The translations under genes were made by a program, and so were the position numbers. From contig NZ_BMXV01000002.1 of assembly GCF_014651935.1 (NCBI RefSeq), positions 62,001-126,000 of the forward strand: a DNA stretch of 64,000 nucleotides. Reading direction: 5' to 3'. Position 1 is the stretch's first letter. Each line of letters opens with the position of its first letter. This document shows positions 43,569 through 52,295 of the stretch, piece by piece. The DNA is from Marinobacter zhanjiangensis (GTDB lineage: Bacteria > Pseudomonadota > Gammaproteobacteria > Pseudomonadales > Oleiphilaceae). Below the pieces are notes generated by a model. The model saw only the letters and a list, made by a program, of their open reading frames with translations. It was not told the DNA's origin and ran no database searches.

Positions 43569-44351
43569 ATGAGCGAAGATAATCAGAACGGCCCTGGCCT
43601 GGACCCGGAAATCACCAGCCAGTTGAAAGAACAGGCCGACGAGTTGGTGAAGCAGGTCAATGCCGGTGATTACGCCAGCGCGATGACCGTGATCAACGAC
43701 CTGAGCGAAGTGAGAGACCAGAGCCTCTATCGTGAGGTGGGTCGCCTGACGCGAAGCCTCCATGAGGCCATTCGCAATTTCCAGGTTCAGCCCCAGAATC
43801 CCGAGCAGCAGGAAGCCCTGTCCAAGATGTCCGACGCCTCGGACCGGCTCCAGTATGTGGTGGAGATGACCAACAACGCCGCCAACCGGACCATGGACCT
43901 GGTGGAAGACGCCATGCCCCGGGCCAACGCCATGTGTGAGCAGGCCAAATCGTTGCGGGACGACTGGCAACGGCTGCGCCGCCGCGAAATGGCACCGGCG
44001 GAATTCCGTGAACTCTACGGTCGTATTGACCGCTTTTTCGAGAGTCTCTCGGAGGATGCGGAGAAGATGTATGGCGACCTGTCGGAAATTTTGCTGGCCC
44101 AGGATTTCCAGGATCTGACCGGTCAGGTCATCCACAAAGTGACCGCACTGGTGAAGGAAGTGGAAGACAATCTGCTGGGTCTGGTGGTAATGGCCAGCCA
44201 TGTGGACCAGCTTACCGGCACCGTCCACGACCTGAAGGAAAAGGAAGCCTCTATCAAGGGGGAAGGCCCCCAGATGCGCGCCGCAGAGCGGTCTGACGTT
44301 GTGTCCGGACAGGACGACGTCGACGACCTGCTGTCCAGTCTCGGCTTTTAA
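43569..44351 (+). CDS. cheZ: CheY-P phosphatase CheZ
   Basis: Removes phosphate from CheY-P to end the signal. It has 260 residues and is largely a long helical hairpin. The catalytic motif AQDFQDLTGQVIHK (about 177-190) is intact, and the C-terminal CheY-docking tail DDVDDLLSSLGF is clear. It is 49 bases after cheY and followed closely by cheA. Confidence 0.95.
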   Translation: MSEDNQNGPGLDPEITSQLKEQADELVKQVNAGDYASAMTVINDLSEVRDQSLYREVGRLTRSLHEAIRNFQVQPQNPEQQEALSKMSDASDRLQYVVEMTNNAANRTMDLVEDAMPRANAMCEQAKSLRDDWQRLRRREMAPAEFRELYGRIDRFFESLSEDAEKMYGDLSEILLAQDFQDLTGQVIHKVTALVKEVEDNLLGLVVMASHVDQLTGTVHDLKEKEASIKGEGPQMRAAERSDVVSGQDDVDDLLSSLGF

Positions 44352-44364
44352 TTGAGGTGAATGC

Positions 44365-46554
44365 ATGGCATTAGATGCAGATGAAGAAATTCTCCAGGAC
44401 TTTCTGGTTGAGGCTGGCGAAATATTGGAGCAGCTCTCGGAGCAGCTGGTAGACCTGGAGCAGCACCCGGATGACGGTGATCTGCTCAATGCCATCTTCC
44501 GCGGCTTTCATACCGTCAAGGGTGGGGCGGGCTTCCTGCAGCTGGAGCCACTGGTAAACTGCTGCCATTCCGCTGAAAACGTGTTTGATACCCTGCGCAA
44601 CCACAAACGTGCGGTCACGCCGGAGCTGATGGATGCAGTGCTGGAAACGCTGGACCATGTCAACGCCATGTTTGATCAGGTGCGCAGCCGTGAAGAACCC
44701 CAGTTCGCGCCCCAGTCACTGATCAATACCCTTGATGAGTACGCGCTTCCGGAAGGAGCAGCGCCGGCAAAACCCGCTGCCCCGGGCAATGCCGGACAAG
44801 CGGACAGTGCCGCTGACACGTCAGCCGTGGCGGCGGGCGAAGATCCCGGTGACATCACCGACGAGGAATTCGAACAGCTGCTGGATGCCCTGGACGATGG
44901 CAAGCAGGCGCCTGAAAAGAGCGCGGCACCCGCTGATGACAAGGGTGCCGGCGGCGAAGACAGCAAGGGCGGCGATGACATCAGTGATGACGAATTCGAG
45001 GCACTGCTGGACCAGCTCCATGGTCAGGGCCGTTTTTCCGGTGAAGTGGCCTCCTCGGAGGTGCCGGACCCGGATGGTGAGGACAACACTGATTCAGACG
45101 ACAAGCCGGCCGAAAAAAGCGAACAGTCTGGTGGCGGCGACAGTGATCTGATCAGCGACGACGAATTCGAGCAGCTGCTGGATGAGCTCCACGGCAAGGG
45201 CAAGAGCCCGGCTGAGACCGCGAAAGCCGGGGCGGCCGGTGAGACGCCGCAAAAACCGGCTGAAGGGAAACCGGAGGATAAGCAGCCCGAGCCCGCGCCG
45301 AAAAAGGCTGACCAGGCGGCCGCACCTGCCACTGAAGCCGGCAAGGGCGGTGGCGGCAAGCCCTCTGCGCCCGCCCGGGAAAACCAGCCGCCGGTCGAGA
45401 CGTCGGTACGGGTGGACACCAAGCGCCTGGACGACATCATGAACATGGTGGGCGAGCTGGTATTGGTGCGCAACCGTCTGCAGCGCCTGGGTAACGAAAG
45501 TGAAGACAGCGAGATGCACAAGGCGGTGTCGAACCTCGACGTGGTTACCACCGATCTGCAGTCCGCCGTTATGGCCACCCGCATGCAGCCCATCAAGAAG
45601 GTGTTTGGCCGCTTCCCGCGGGTGGTGCGCGATCTGGCCCGCAATCTGAAGAAGGAAATCGGCCTGGTCATGCACGGTGAGGATACCGACCTCGACAAGA
45701 ACCTGGTGGAGGCCTTGGCCGATCCACTGGTGCACCTGGTGCGCAACTCGGTGGACCATGGTATTGAAGGGCCGGACGTGCGTGAGAAGGCCGGCAAGCC
45801 CCGCCAGGGCACCGTGACCCTGTCTGCCGAGCAGGAGGGGGACCATATCCTGCTGTCCATCGAGGACGACGGCGGCGGCATGGACCCGGAAAAGCTTCGT
45901 CAGAAGGCCATCGACAAGGGCATCTATGACCAGGATGCCGCTGACCGCCTGACCGAGTCCGAATGCTACAACCTGATCTTTGCCGCCGGCTTCTCCACCA
46001 AGGACCAGATTTCCGATGTGTCCGGCCGTGGCGTGGGTATGGATGTGGTCAAGACCAAGATCGGCCAGCTCAATGGCCAGATCGAGGTCCAGTCGAAGCT
46101 GGGCAAGGGTACCTCCATCCGTATCAAGGTGCCGCTGACGCTGGCCATCATGCCCACGCTGATGATCATGCTGGGCAACCAGTCCTTTGCGCTGCCGCTG
46201 GTCAATGTGGTGGAAATCTTCCACCTGGATCTCAGCAAGAAGAACGTTGTCGACGGTCGTGAATGCATCGTGGTGCGTGACAAGGTCTTCCCGCTGTTCC
46301 ACATCAAGCGCTGGCTGGTGCCTTCGGATACCGGCAGTGCCGAGCCCGACAACGCCCATGTGGTGATCGTCGCCATGGGTACCAAGCAGGTGGGTTTCGT
46401 GGTGGACCAGCTTATTGGCCAGGAGGAAGTGGTGATCAAACCCCTCGGGCGGGCCCTGCAGGGCACCCCGGGTATGGCGGGCGCCACCATTACCGGCGAT
46501 GGGCGTATTGCCCTGATCATCGACGTACCCAGTCTGCTGCACCACTACGGCTGA
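44365..46554 (+). CDS. cheA: Chemotaxis histidine kinase CheA
   Basis: Central kinase of the chemoreceptor array, which phosphorylates CheY and CheB. It has 729 residues. P1 (1-130) has H49 in FRGFHTVKGG. A long low-complexity region (about 131-345) replaces any obvious P2 domain and carries three copies of an acidic motif (see separate entry). P3/P4 follow: dimerisation from about 346, N-box LVHLVRNSVDHGIE, DDGGGMD, GRGVGMDVVK. The CheW-like P5 is at the C-terminus. Position beside parC/parP fits polar localisation of the array. Confidence 0.96.
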   Translation: MALDADEEILQDFLVEAGEILEQLSEQLVDLEQHPDDGDLLNAIFRGFHTVKGGAGFLQLEPLVNCCHSAENVFDTLRNHKRAVTPELMDAVLETLDHVNAMFDQVRSREEPQFAPQSLINTLDEYALPEGAAPAKPAAPGNAGQADSAADTSAVAAGEDPGDITDEEFEQLLDALDDGKQAPEKSAAPADDKGAGGEDSKGGDDISDDEFEALLDQLHGQGRFSGEVASSEVPDPDGEDNTDSDDKPAEKSEQSGGGDSDLISDDEFEQLLDELHGKGKSPAETAKAGAAGETPQKPAEGKPEDKQPEPAPKKADQAAAPATEAGKGGGGKPSAPARENQPPVETSVRVDTKRLDDIMNMVGELVLVRNRLQRLGNESEDSEMHKAVSNLDVVTTDLQSAVMATRMQPIKKVFGRFPRVVRDLARNLKKEIGLVMHGEDTDLDKNLVEALADPLVHLVRNSVDHGIEGPDVREKAGKPRQGTVTLSAEQEGDHILLSIEDDGGGMDPEKLRQKAIDKGIYDQDAADRLTESECYNLIFAAGFSTKDQISDVSGRGVGMDVVKTKIGQLNGQIEVQSKLGKGTSIRIKVPLTLAIMPTLMIMLGNQSFALPLVNVVEIFHLDLSKKNVVDGRECIVVRDKVFPLFHIKRWLVPSDTGSAEPDNAHVVIVAMGTKQVGFVVDQLIGQEEVVIKPLGRALQGTPGMAGATITGDGRIALIIDVPSLLHHYG
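44851..45201 (+). repeat. Three acidic motif repeats in the CheA linker
   Basis: Residues 163-180, 205-222 and 262-279 of CheA read DITDEEFEQLLDALDDGK, DISDDEFEALLDQLHGQG and LISDDEFEQLLDELHGKG. They share a pattern of I-S/T-D-D/E-E-F-E-x-L-L-D-x-L. Copies two and three are closest. The motif resembles the LID segment by which CheA is held at the pole by ParP in Vibrio (from memory), which would make three docking sites here. Confidence 0.8.
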
Positions 46555-46582
46555 TGGGGCGTTTCACCAATAGGGGGAGTGA

Positions 46583-47725
46583 ATGACGGTTTCTGTCCTG
46601 GTCGTTGATGATTCCGGTTTTTTCCGCAAGCGACTGACGGAAATCCTCAATGCGTCCGCCAATATCCGTGTTGTCGGTGCCGCCAGTAATGGCAAGGAAG
46701 GCGTTGAGCTGGCGGAGAAGCTGCGGCCTGATGTCATCACCATGGACTATGAAATGCCGGTGATGAACGGCATTACCGCGGTGAAGGAGATCATGAAACG
46801 GTGCCCGGCGCCGGTGCTGATGTTTTCCTCGCTGACCTACGAGGGCGCCCGGGTCACCCTGGATGCCCTGGAGGCAGGGGCTGTCGACTTTCTGCCCAAG
46901 AATTTCGAGGACATCGCCCGCGACGGTTCGGAACTGCAGCGCATCCTGCGCGAGCGCATTCTTGATGTCGCCCGCAGCAGCCCCCGGGCCGGGCATGGTG
47001 GCGCGGCGCCGGCGGCCGATCACCATCCGGCACCGGCGACGCCGGAGCGGCAGCCTTCGCCCCGGGATACACGTCCCCACCAGCCGCAAAGCCGTCAGCC
47101 ACAAACGCAGTCCCCGGCCCCGCCCCGCTCCGCCAGACGCCGCACAGCCGCCCGCCATTATGAGGTGGTCGGCATCGGCACCTCCACCGGCGGCCCTATT
47201 GCCCTGCAAAAAGTGCTGGTGGACCTGCCCGCCAGTTTTCCCGCGCCGCTGGTGCTGGTACAGCATATGCCCGGCAGTTTCACCCCGGCCTTTGCGGAAC
47301 GCCTCAACAAGCTGTGTCGTATCGAGGTGCGTCAAGCTCAGGACGGCGACATGCTGCGACGCGGCGTTGCCCTGCTGGCGCCCGGTGGCAAGCAGATGAT
47401 GGTCGAGAACCGCGGTGGTCAGGGGCGGATACGTATCCTGCCCGGCGACGACCGGCTCAATTACAAGCCCAGCGTGGATGTCACCTTCGGCTCCCTGGCC
47501 CGCAGCTTTCCGGGCAAGACCCTCGGTGTCATCCTCACCGGCATGGGCGCCGACGGCAAGGAGGGTTGCCGGCTGATGAAGCAATCAGGATCGGTGATCT
47601 GGTCCCAGGACGAGAAAACCTCGGTGATCTACGGCATGCCCATGGCCGTGGCCCGCGCCGGCCTGAGCGACGAAGTGCTACCCCTGGATGAGGTCGGACC
47701 CCGTCTGGTTGAAGGGGTAAGCTGA
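46583..47725 (+). CDS. cheB: Chemotaxis methylesterase/glutamine deamidase CheB
   Basis: Demethylates chemoreceptors for adaptation. It has 380 residues: a receiver domain with D9-D10 and phosphoacceptor D55 (TMDYEMPVMNG); a basic, Pro/Gln/Arg-rich linker (about 133-190); and the methylesterase domain with the triad S201 (GIGTSTGGP), H228 (LVQHMPGSF) and D324 (TGMGADGKEG). It ends where motC starts, sharing one base (TGATG). Confidence 0.96.
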   Translation: MTVSVLVVDDSGFFRKRLTEILNASANIRVVGAASNGKEGVELAEKLRPDVITMDYEMPVMNGITAVKEIMKRCPAPVLMFSSLTYEGARVTLDALEAGAVDFLPKNFEDIARDGSELQRILRERILDVARSSPRAGHGGAAPAADHHPAPATPERQPSPRDTRPHQPQSRQPQTQSPAPPRSARRRTAARHYEVVGIGTSTGGPIALQKVLVDLPASFPAPLVLVQHMPGSFTPAFAERLNKLCRIEVRQAQDGDMLRRGVALLAPGGKQMMVENRGGQGRIRILPGDDRLNYKPSVDVTFGSLARSFPGKTLGVILTGMGADGKEGCRLMKQSGSVIWSQDEKTSVIYGMPMAVARAGLSDEVLPLDEVGPRLVEGVS

Positions 47726-48468
47726 TGGATATCCTCAGCCTGCTGGGCATTATCCTGGCATTTGCGGCGTTGCTGGGCGGCAACCTGCTGGAAGGCGGCA
47801 ACCTGGGGTCCCTGTTCAATCTGCCGGCGGCGCTGATCGTGGTGGGGGGTACCCTGGCAGCGACCATGCTGCAAACCTCCGGAGGCCTGCTTCGCCGGGC
47901 CTTCAGCCAGTCGCGCTGGGTTCTGTTCCCCCCCTATATCGGGCTTGATGAAGGCATTGGCAAGGTCATGGACTGGAGTGTCCGGGCCCGCAAGCAGGGT
48001 CTGCTTGGTCTCGAGGCGATTGCCGAGAAGGAACCGGAGTCCTTTGCCCGCAAGGGGTTGCAACTGCTGGTGGATGGTGCTGAACCGGAGACTATCCGCA
48101 GTGTACTGGAGGTGGACCTGGAATCCCGGGAGCAGCGCGATCTGGAGGCCGCCCAGGTGTTCGAGGCCATGGGCGGCTATTCACCCACCATTGGTATTAT
48201 CGGGGCGGTGATGGGCCTGATCCAGGTGATGACCAACCTGACCGACCCGTCCGCACTGGGTACCGGTATTGCCACCGCATTCGTGGCCACCATCTACGGC
48301 GTGGCGCTGGCGAACCTGTTGTTCTTCCCCGTGGCCAACAAAATGCGTGAAATTGTCCGCCGGCGTAGCCGCTACGAGGACATGATCACTGATGGCATCA
48401 TCGCCATTGCGGACGGGGAGAATCCCCGCTCCATCGAGATGCGTCTGCGAGGCTTCGTACAGTCCTGA
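47725..48468 (+). CDS. motC: Flagellar stator protein MotC (MotA/PomA family)
   Basis: Stator subunit that turns ion flow into rotation, partnered with MotD. It has 247 residues with four hydrophobic segments. Typical sequence is seen in the last two (GGYSPTIGIIGAVMGLIQVM; IYGVALANLLFFPVANK), with a cytoplasmic charged loop between the second and third. It is the second stator type of pseudomonads, in which MotCD drives swarming. Translation is coupled to cheB. Confidence 0.93.
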   Translation: MDILSLLGIILAFAALLGGNLLEGGNLGSLFNLPAALIVVGGTLAATMLQTSGGLLRRAFSQSRWVLFPPYIGLDEGIGKVMDWSVRARKQGLLGLEAIAEKEPESFARKGLQLLVDGAEPETIRSVLEVDLESREQRDLEAAQVFEAMGGYSPTIGIIGAVMGLIQVMTNLTDPSALGTGIATAFVATIYGVALANLLFFPVANKMREIVRRRSRYEDMITDGIIAIADGENPRSIEMRLRGFVQS

Positions 48469-48499
48469 GCAGACCATAACCCGGTCGGGGGAGATGACC

Positions 48500-49300
48500 A
48501 TGAGGCGTCGATCAAGAAGGGCCGAGGCGGCCCACAATCAGGAACGCTGGCTGATCTCCTACGCGGACTTCATCACCTTGCTGTTCGCCTTCTTCGTGGT
48601 GATGTATTCGGTATCGTCGGTGAACGAGGGCAAGTACAAGGTGCTTTCCGAGACGCTGACCGGTGTGTTCAATGCGCCCCAGCGATCCATCCGTCCGATT
48701 CCGGTAGGCAGCGAGCCCGGTGTGTCGTCTCCGGCGGACGACCAGGCGGTTATTCCGCCACCGGTTGCGCCCGAATCCGCTCCGCAACCTTCCACTACCG
48801 TCCGCGAGCAGGCTCAGCGCAGCGAGGCGCTGCAGAGCATGGCCAATCAGTTTGCCATGGAGTTCGACAGCCTGATCGATCAGGACGTGGTCAACCTGCA
48901 GGCCAGTGACCAATGGATCGAACTGAGTATGCGCGACAGCCTGTTGTTTGGCAGTGGCCAGGCAGAGCCCCACTACGATGCATTCCCGGTGATGGAACGT
49001 ATTGCCAACATCATCGGCGGCACCGATAACGCCATCCGGGTTGAAGGTTTTACCGACAACCGGCCCATACGCACCGGCCGTTTCCCCTCCAACTGGGAGC
49101 TGTCGGCGGCCCGGGCGTCGGCAGTGGTCCGTATGCTGGCGGCAGAGGGTGTGGCACCGTCGCGAATGGCGGCAATCGGGTATGGCGCCTACCAGCCGGT
49201 GGCCCGCAACGATACCGAAGAAGGGCGCCGCCGCAATCGCCGGGTGGTGCTGCTGATATCCCGGGATGCGGCCATCCGCGGCGCGATCCGTGCCCGCTGA
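48500..49300 (+). CDS. motD: Flagellar stator protein MotD (MotB family)
   Basis: Stator partner of MotC that carries the ion-binding Asp and anchors to peptidoglycan. It has 266 residues. The single membrane helix follows HNQERWLISYADFITLLFAFF, with the functional Asp in SYADF. A plug/linker region leads to a C-terminal OmpA-like domain (VEGFTDNRPIRTGRFPSNW, ELSAARASAVVRML). ATG 48500 has GGGGGAG 6 bases before, so it is preferred over ATG 48494; the open frame starts earlier inside motC. Confidence 0.93.
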   Translation: MRRRSRRAEAAHNQERWLISYADFITLLFAFFVVMYSVSSVNEGKYKVLSETLTGVFNAPQRSIRPIPVGSEPGVSSPADDQAVIPPPVAPESAPQPSTTVREQAQRSEALQSMANQFAMEFDSLIDQDVVNLQASDQWIELSMRDSLLFGSGQAEPHYDAFPVMERIANIIGGTDNAIRVEGFTDNRPIRTGRFPSNWELSAARASAVVRMLAAEGVAPSRMAAIGYGAYQPVARNDTEEGRRRNRRVVLLISRDAAIRGAIRAR

Positions 49301-49450
49301 CCACCGGCTGGCATGATATCTGAATAGGTAGTCGCTGAAGCCGGATGGCAGAGTGCGGGCGGCAAAGTGCTGCCGCTTGCCAACGGCTCAAGTTCTGGCC
49401 ATGGATGCCGTTAAACCAATGCGAAAATTGCGGGACCGGGAGAGGTATCA

Positions 49451-50239
49451 GTGCGGATCTGGGCAGTAGCGAATCAGAAAGGCGGGGTGGGCAAGACCAC
49501 CACCGTGGTTACCCTTGGCGGCCTGCTGGCGGAACAGGGCCATCGGGTATTGATGGTGGATCTGGACCCGCACGGATCGCTGACCAGCTGGTTCGGACTG
49601 GACCCCGACCGTATCGCCCACAGTGTGTTCGATCTGTTCCAGCATCAGGGCAAGGTACCGGATGGCCTGCCCGCGCAGCTGGTGACGGATACCGGCTGTG
49701 AAGGCCTGTCGCTGTTGCCGGCCAGTACTGCGCTGGCCACCCTTGAGCGCAAGATGGTGGGCGTGGAGGGTATGGGGCTGATTGTGTCCCGGTCGCTGGC
49801 CCAGCTGTGGGACGACTTTGACTATGTGTTGCTGGACAATACACCCTCCCTGGGGGTGCTGATGGTCAATGCGCTGGCCGCTGCCCAGCACCTGATCGTG
49901 CCCGTGCAGACGGAGTTTCTGGCGCTCAAGGGGCTCGAACGCATGCTGCACACGCTGGAAATGATTGTGCGGTCGCAGAAGAACCAGCTGGCATACACCA
50001 TCGTGCCGACGCTTTACGACAAGCGCACCCAGGCCTCGGTGGGCAGCCTCAACCAGCTTCGCAAGTCCTACCCGAATGACCTCTGGCGCTTCATGATTCC
50101 GGTGGATACCCGTTTCCGGGATGCCAGTCAGGCGGGCAAGGTACCGTCACAGCTGGATTCGGACAGCCAGGGTGTGCGGGCCTACCGGCGCCTGCTGAAA
50201 GATCTGACGGAGGGGACCACGTCATGGGCCGACAACTGA
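49451..50239 (+). CDS. parC: ParA-like ATPase ParC for polar placement of chemotaxis arrays
   Basis: MinD/ParA-type ATPase. In Vibrio and relatives the ParA-like protein encoded in the che operon (ParC) recruits chemotaxis arrays to the pole. It has 262 residues. The deviant Walker A is KGGVGKTTT (10-18); VDLDPHGSLTSWFG and LLDNTPSLGVLMVNAL follow. The start is GTG 49451 with GAGAGG 5 bases before. It lies between motD and the CheW-like parP, as in pseudomonads. No ParB or parS partner is visible, so it is not a chromosome segregation gene. Confidence 0.88.
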   Translation: MRIWAVANQKGGVGKTTTVVTLGGLLAEQGHRVLMVDLDPHGSLTSWFGLDPDRIAHSVFDLFQHQGKVPDGLPAQLVTDTGCEGLSLLPASTALATLERKMVGVEGMGLIVSRSLAQLWDDFDYVLLDNTPSLGVLMVNALAAAQHLIVPVQTEFLALKGLERMLHTLEMIVRSQKNQLAYTIVPTLYDKRTQASVGSLNQLRKSYPNDLWRFMIPVDTRFRDASQAGKVPSQLDSDSQGVRAYRRLLKDLTEGTTSWADN

Positions 50240-50293
50240 CCGTTGCCGGCGTCGGATTTCTGACGGGTGACGGAAACCGGTCGCGGAGGCATC

Positions 50294-51088
50294 ATGGCCT
50301 CTGACCGCAAACCCGCAACCGGGCTGGCGGATCCTTCCACCGCTCTGGTCAGCTACCTGGACGATTTGCTGCATACGGCCACCTCGACCTACACGGACGA
50401 GGAGGAAACAGCGGCGGTGCCGGAGCCGCAGCCGGTGGAGCCGGATACCCGGGCCCTGGCGGACGAAGCACTGGCGCCGGACCTGCCTGCCGGGGAGCCG
50501 GAACCGGAACCGGTTGTTGCCAAAGCTGAAGAAATCGTCGAGCCGGTCAGGGAAATGCCGGTCAAGGCATCGGCGGACGCTCCAGCCCGGGAACCGCCGG
50601 CGCCGGTTGAACCCGAAGGCACTCCCGAATGGGCTGACCGGCCGTTCGAGTGTCTTATTTTCAAGGTTGCTGGTCTGCAGCTGGCGGTGCCGCTGGTGCT
50701 GCTGGGTGCCATCCATCGCATTGATGACAGAATCAAGCCGATTCCGGGGCGGCCGCCCTGGTACATGGGCATGCTGCTGGACCGTAACCAGAAGCTCAAG
50801 GTAGTGGATTCCGCCGAGTGGATCATGTCCGGCCGGGTGCCGGAAGGCGCCCGCGAGGGGTACCGCTTCGTGATCCGTCTGGATGACAGCGACTGGGCCC
50901 TGGCCTGTGATGAAGTGGCCGAATCCTTCACCCTGAGTCCGGATCAGGTGCGCTGGCGAACCTCCCGCAGCAAGCGCCCCTGGCTGGCGGGCACGGTGGT
51001 AAAGCATATGTGTGCGCTGATTGATGTAGGCGCCATGGCCGGTTTGCTGGCCCGCGCCGAGCGGGAGCAACACCTGGACCTGGATTAG
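50294..51088 (+). CDS. parP: CheW-domain protein ParP for polar array assembly
   Basis: Scaffold that links ParC to CheA and the receptors. It has 264 residues. The first 120 residues are acidic and Pro/Glu-rich with little predicted fold, starting with a short conserved helix (PSTALVSYLDDLLHTATS). The rest is a CheW/AIF-like domain (ECLIFKVAGLQLAVPLVLLGAIHRI, with a WYMGMLLDRNQKLKVVD strand pair). ATG 50294 has GGAGG 4 bases before. The sequence between parC and this start carries nothing else. Confidence 0.87.
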   Translation: MASDRKPATGLADPSTALVSYLDDLLHTATSTYTDEEETAAVPEPQPVEPDTRALADEALAPDLPAGEPEPEPVVAKAEEIVEPVREMPVKASADAPAREPPAPVEPEGTPEWADRPFECLIFKVAGLQLAVPLVLLGAIHRIDDRIKPIPGRPPWYMGMLLDRNQKLKVVDSAEWIMSGRVPEGAREGYRFVIRLDDSDWALACDEVAESFTLSPDQVRWRTSRSKRPWLAGTVVKHMCALIDVGAMAGLLARAEREQHLDLD

Positions 51089-51175
51089 TTGGCCGCCGGT
51101 TCGATTTTCCCTCAAGTTCCGGCCTGGTTCAGCCGATACTGAACAGAGCGGTTACCAAATGAAACCGAGCCACTC

Positions 51176-51190
51176 TGGCACGGTTTGTGC
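51176..51190 (+). promoter_or_regulatory. Sigma-54 promoter of cheW
   Basis: cTGGCACGGTTTGTGC has a perfect -24 half and correct spacing, with GTGC for TTGC at -12. It is about 86 bases before cheW. A TATAGT further on could also serve as a sigma-70 -10. Confidence 0.7.
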
Positions 51191-51276
51191 CCCTGACTAT
51201 AGTATGGGGCACTGACGATGGTTTTTTGACATCAGGCTGTCCCGTTAACGGATAGCCTGCGAGGAGACAAGGCAAT

Positions 51277-51765
51277 ATGGCATCCGATAACGGACAACAG
51301 GGTCAGGCCCAGAACGACAAGGTCCTTCAGTACGTCACTTTCCGTCTTGACGAGGAGACCTACGGTATCGATGTAATGCAGATCCAGGAAGTGCTGCGCT
51401 ACACCGAGATTGCTCCGGTACCCGGTGCGCCGGATTATGTCCTGGGCATCATCAACCTGCGGGGCAACGTGGTCACGGTGATCGATACCCGCCGCCGGTT
51501 TGGTCTGGCGGATGCGGAAATCACGGACGCCTCCCGTATCGTGGTGATGGAGTCCGCCAGCCAGGTAATGGGCATTCTGGTGGATTCCGTGGCAGAGGTG
51601 GTGTACCTGAAGGCCAGTGAGATCGAAACCGCACCCAACGTGGGGAACGAGGAAAGCGCCAAGTTCATCCAGGGTGTGTGCAACAAGAATGGCGAGCTGA
51701 TCATTCTTGTGGAGTTCGACAAGATGTTGTCTGATCACGAGTGGGCGGAGATGGCCACACTCTGA
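51277..51765 (+). CDS. cheW: Chemotaxis coupling protein CheW
   Basis: Couples CheA to chemoreceptors. It is a 162-residue single CheW domain. Landmarks: FRLDEETYGIDVMQIQEVLRY at the start of the fold, PGAPDYVLGIINLRGNVVTVIDTRRRF in the centre (receptor-binding loop), and the MGILVDSVAEV strand. GGAG stands 11 bases before the ATG. It has its own predicted promoter, apart from parP. Confidence 0.96.
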   Translation: MASDNGQQGQAQNDKVLQYVTFRLDEETYGIDVMQIQEVLRYTEIAPVPGAPDYVLGIINLRGNVVTVIDTRRRFGLADAEITDASRIVVMESASQVMGILVDSVAEVVYLKASEIETAPNVGNEESAKFIQGVCNKNGELIILVEFDKMLSDHEWAEMATL

Positions 51766-51771
51766 CCCGAC

Positions 51772-51804
51772 CTCCGGCAGGGCCTGAATGGCGGTTTGCC
51801 GGAG
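51772..51804 (+). terminator. Hairpin after cheW
   Basis: CTCCGGCA (51772-51779) pairs with TGCCGGAG (51797-51804); no U-tract is present. It may reduce read-through into the DUF2802 gene. Confidence 0.35.
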
Positions 51805-51865
51805 CAGGGCGGAGCCGGTGCCAGTCGCCACCCGGTTGTGATCACCACCAAACGAGGATTGAGTG

Positions 51866-52267
51866 ATGATGACCACCGACTGGACCCAACTGGCCCCCTG
51901 GGCCCTGACCATTCTTGCTTTTGTCCTGCTGGCCTGCCAGGGGCTGATCAACAGCCGCCGCATCGACCGGGTGCACCGGCAGTTGCGGGAAAACAGTGAA
52001 AACCTGGTGCGTGAGCTCAATGCCACCGCCAGTGGCAGCGCCGGTGTCGGCAACCGGGTCATTGCCTGCGAGCGGCAGCTCCATGAACTCCGGGCACTGT
52101 TCGATGAAATGCGCCAGAACGATCCGTTGCGGGTGTCTTATGACGAAGCGTCCCGCCTGGTGGACCTGGGCGCCGGCGTGGATGATCTGATGAACACCTG
52201 CGGCATTTCCCGCCCCGAGGCGGAACTGGTCTCGGCACTGCGCCAGCGACAGCAACGGGCTGCCTGA
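51866..52267 (+). CDS. DUF2802 membrane-anchored protein
   Basis: A 133-residue protein with one N-terminal membrane helix (WALTILAFVLLACQGLI, about 12-28) and a cytoplasmic coiled coil (RIDRVHRQLRENSENLVREL). A small C-terminal helical domain follows (YDEASRLVDLGAGVDDLMNTCGI, shown in part), which looks like an HTH. DUF2802 genes often follow cheW in this group; the role is unknown. ATG 51866 has GAGG 8 bases before. Confidence 0.78.
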   Translation: MMTTDWTQLAPWALTILAFVLLACQGLINSRRIDRVHRQLRENSENLVRELNATASGSAGVGNRVIACERQLHELRALFDEMRQNDPLRVSYDEASRLVDLGAGVDDLMNTCGISRPEAELVSALRQRQQRAA

Positions 52268-52295
52268 CCGGTTATAGCTTCGCAGGCGGGATTGC

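Noticed and set aside
45094..46545. A 483-codon minus-strand frame opposite cheA
   Set aside because: It is an antisense shadow of cheA; the sequence is His/Gln/Leu-rich with no recognisable domain.
49321..49347. Possible sigma-28 promoter (TGAA-N15-GCCGGATG) before parC
   Set aside because: Only the GCCG core and spacing fit; the rest of the -10 does not match GCCGATAA.
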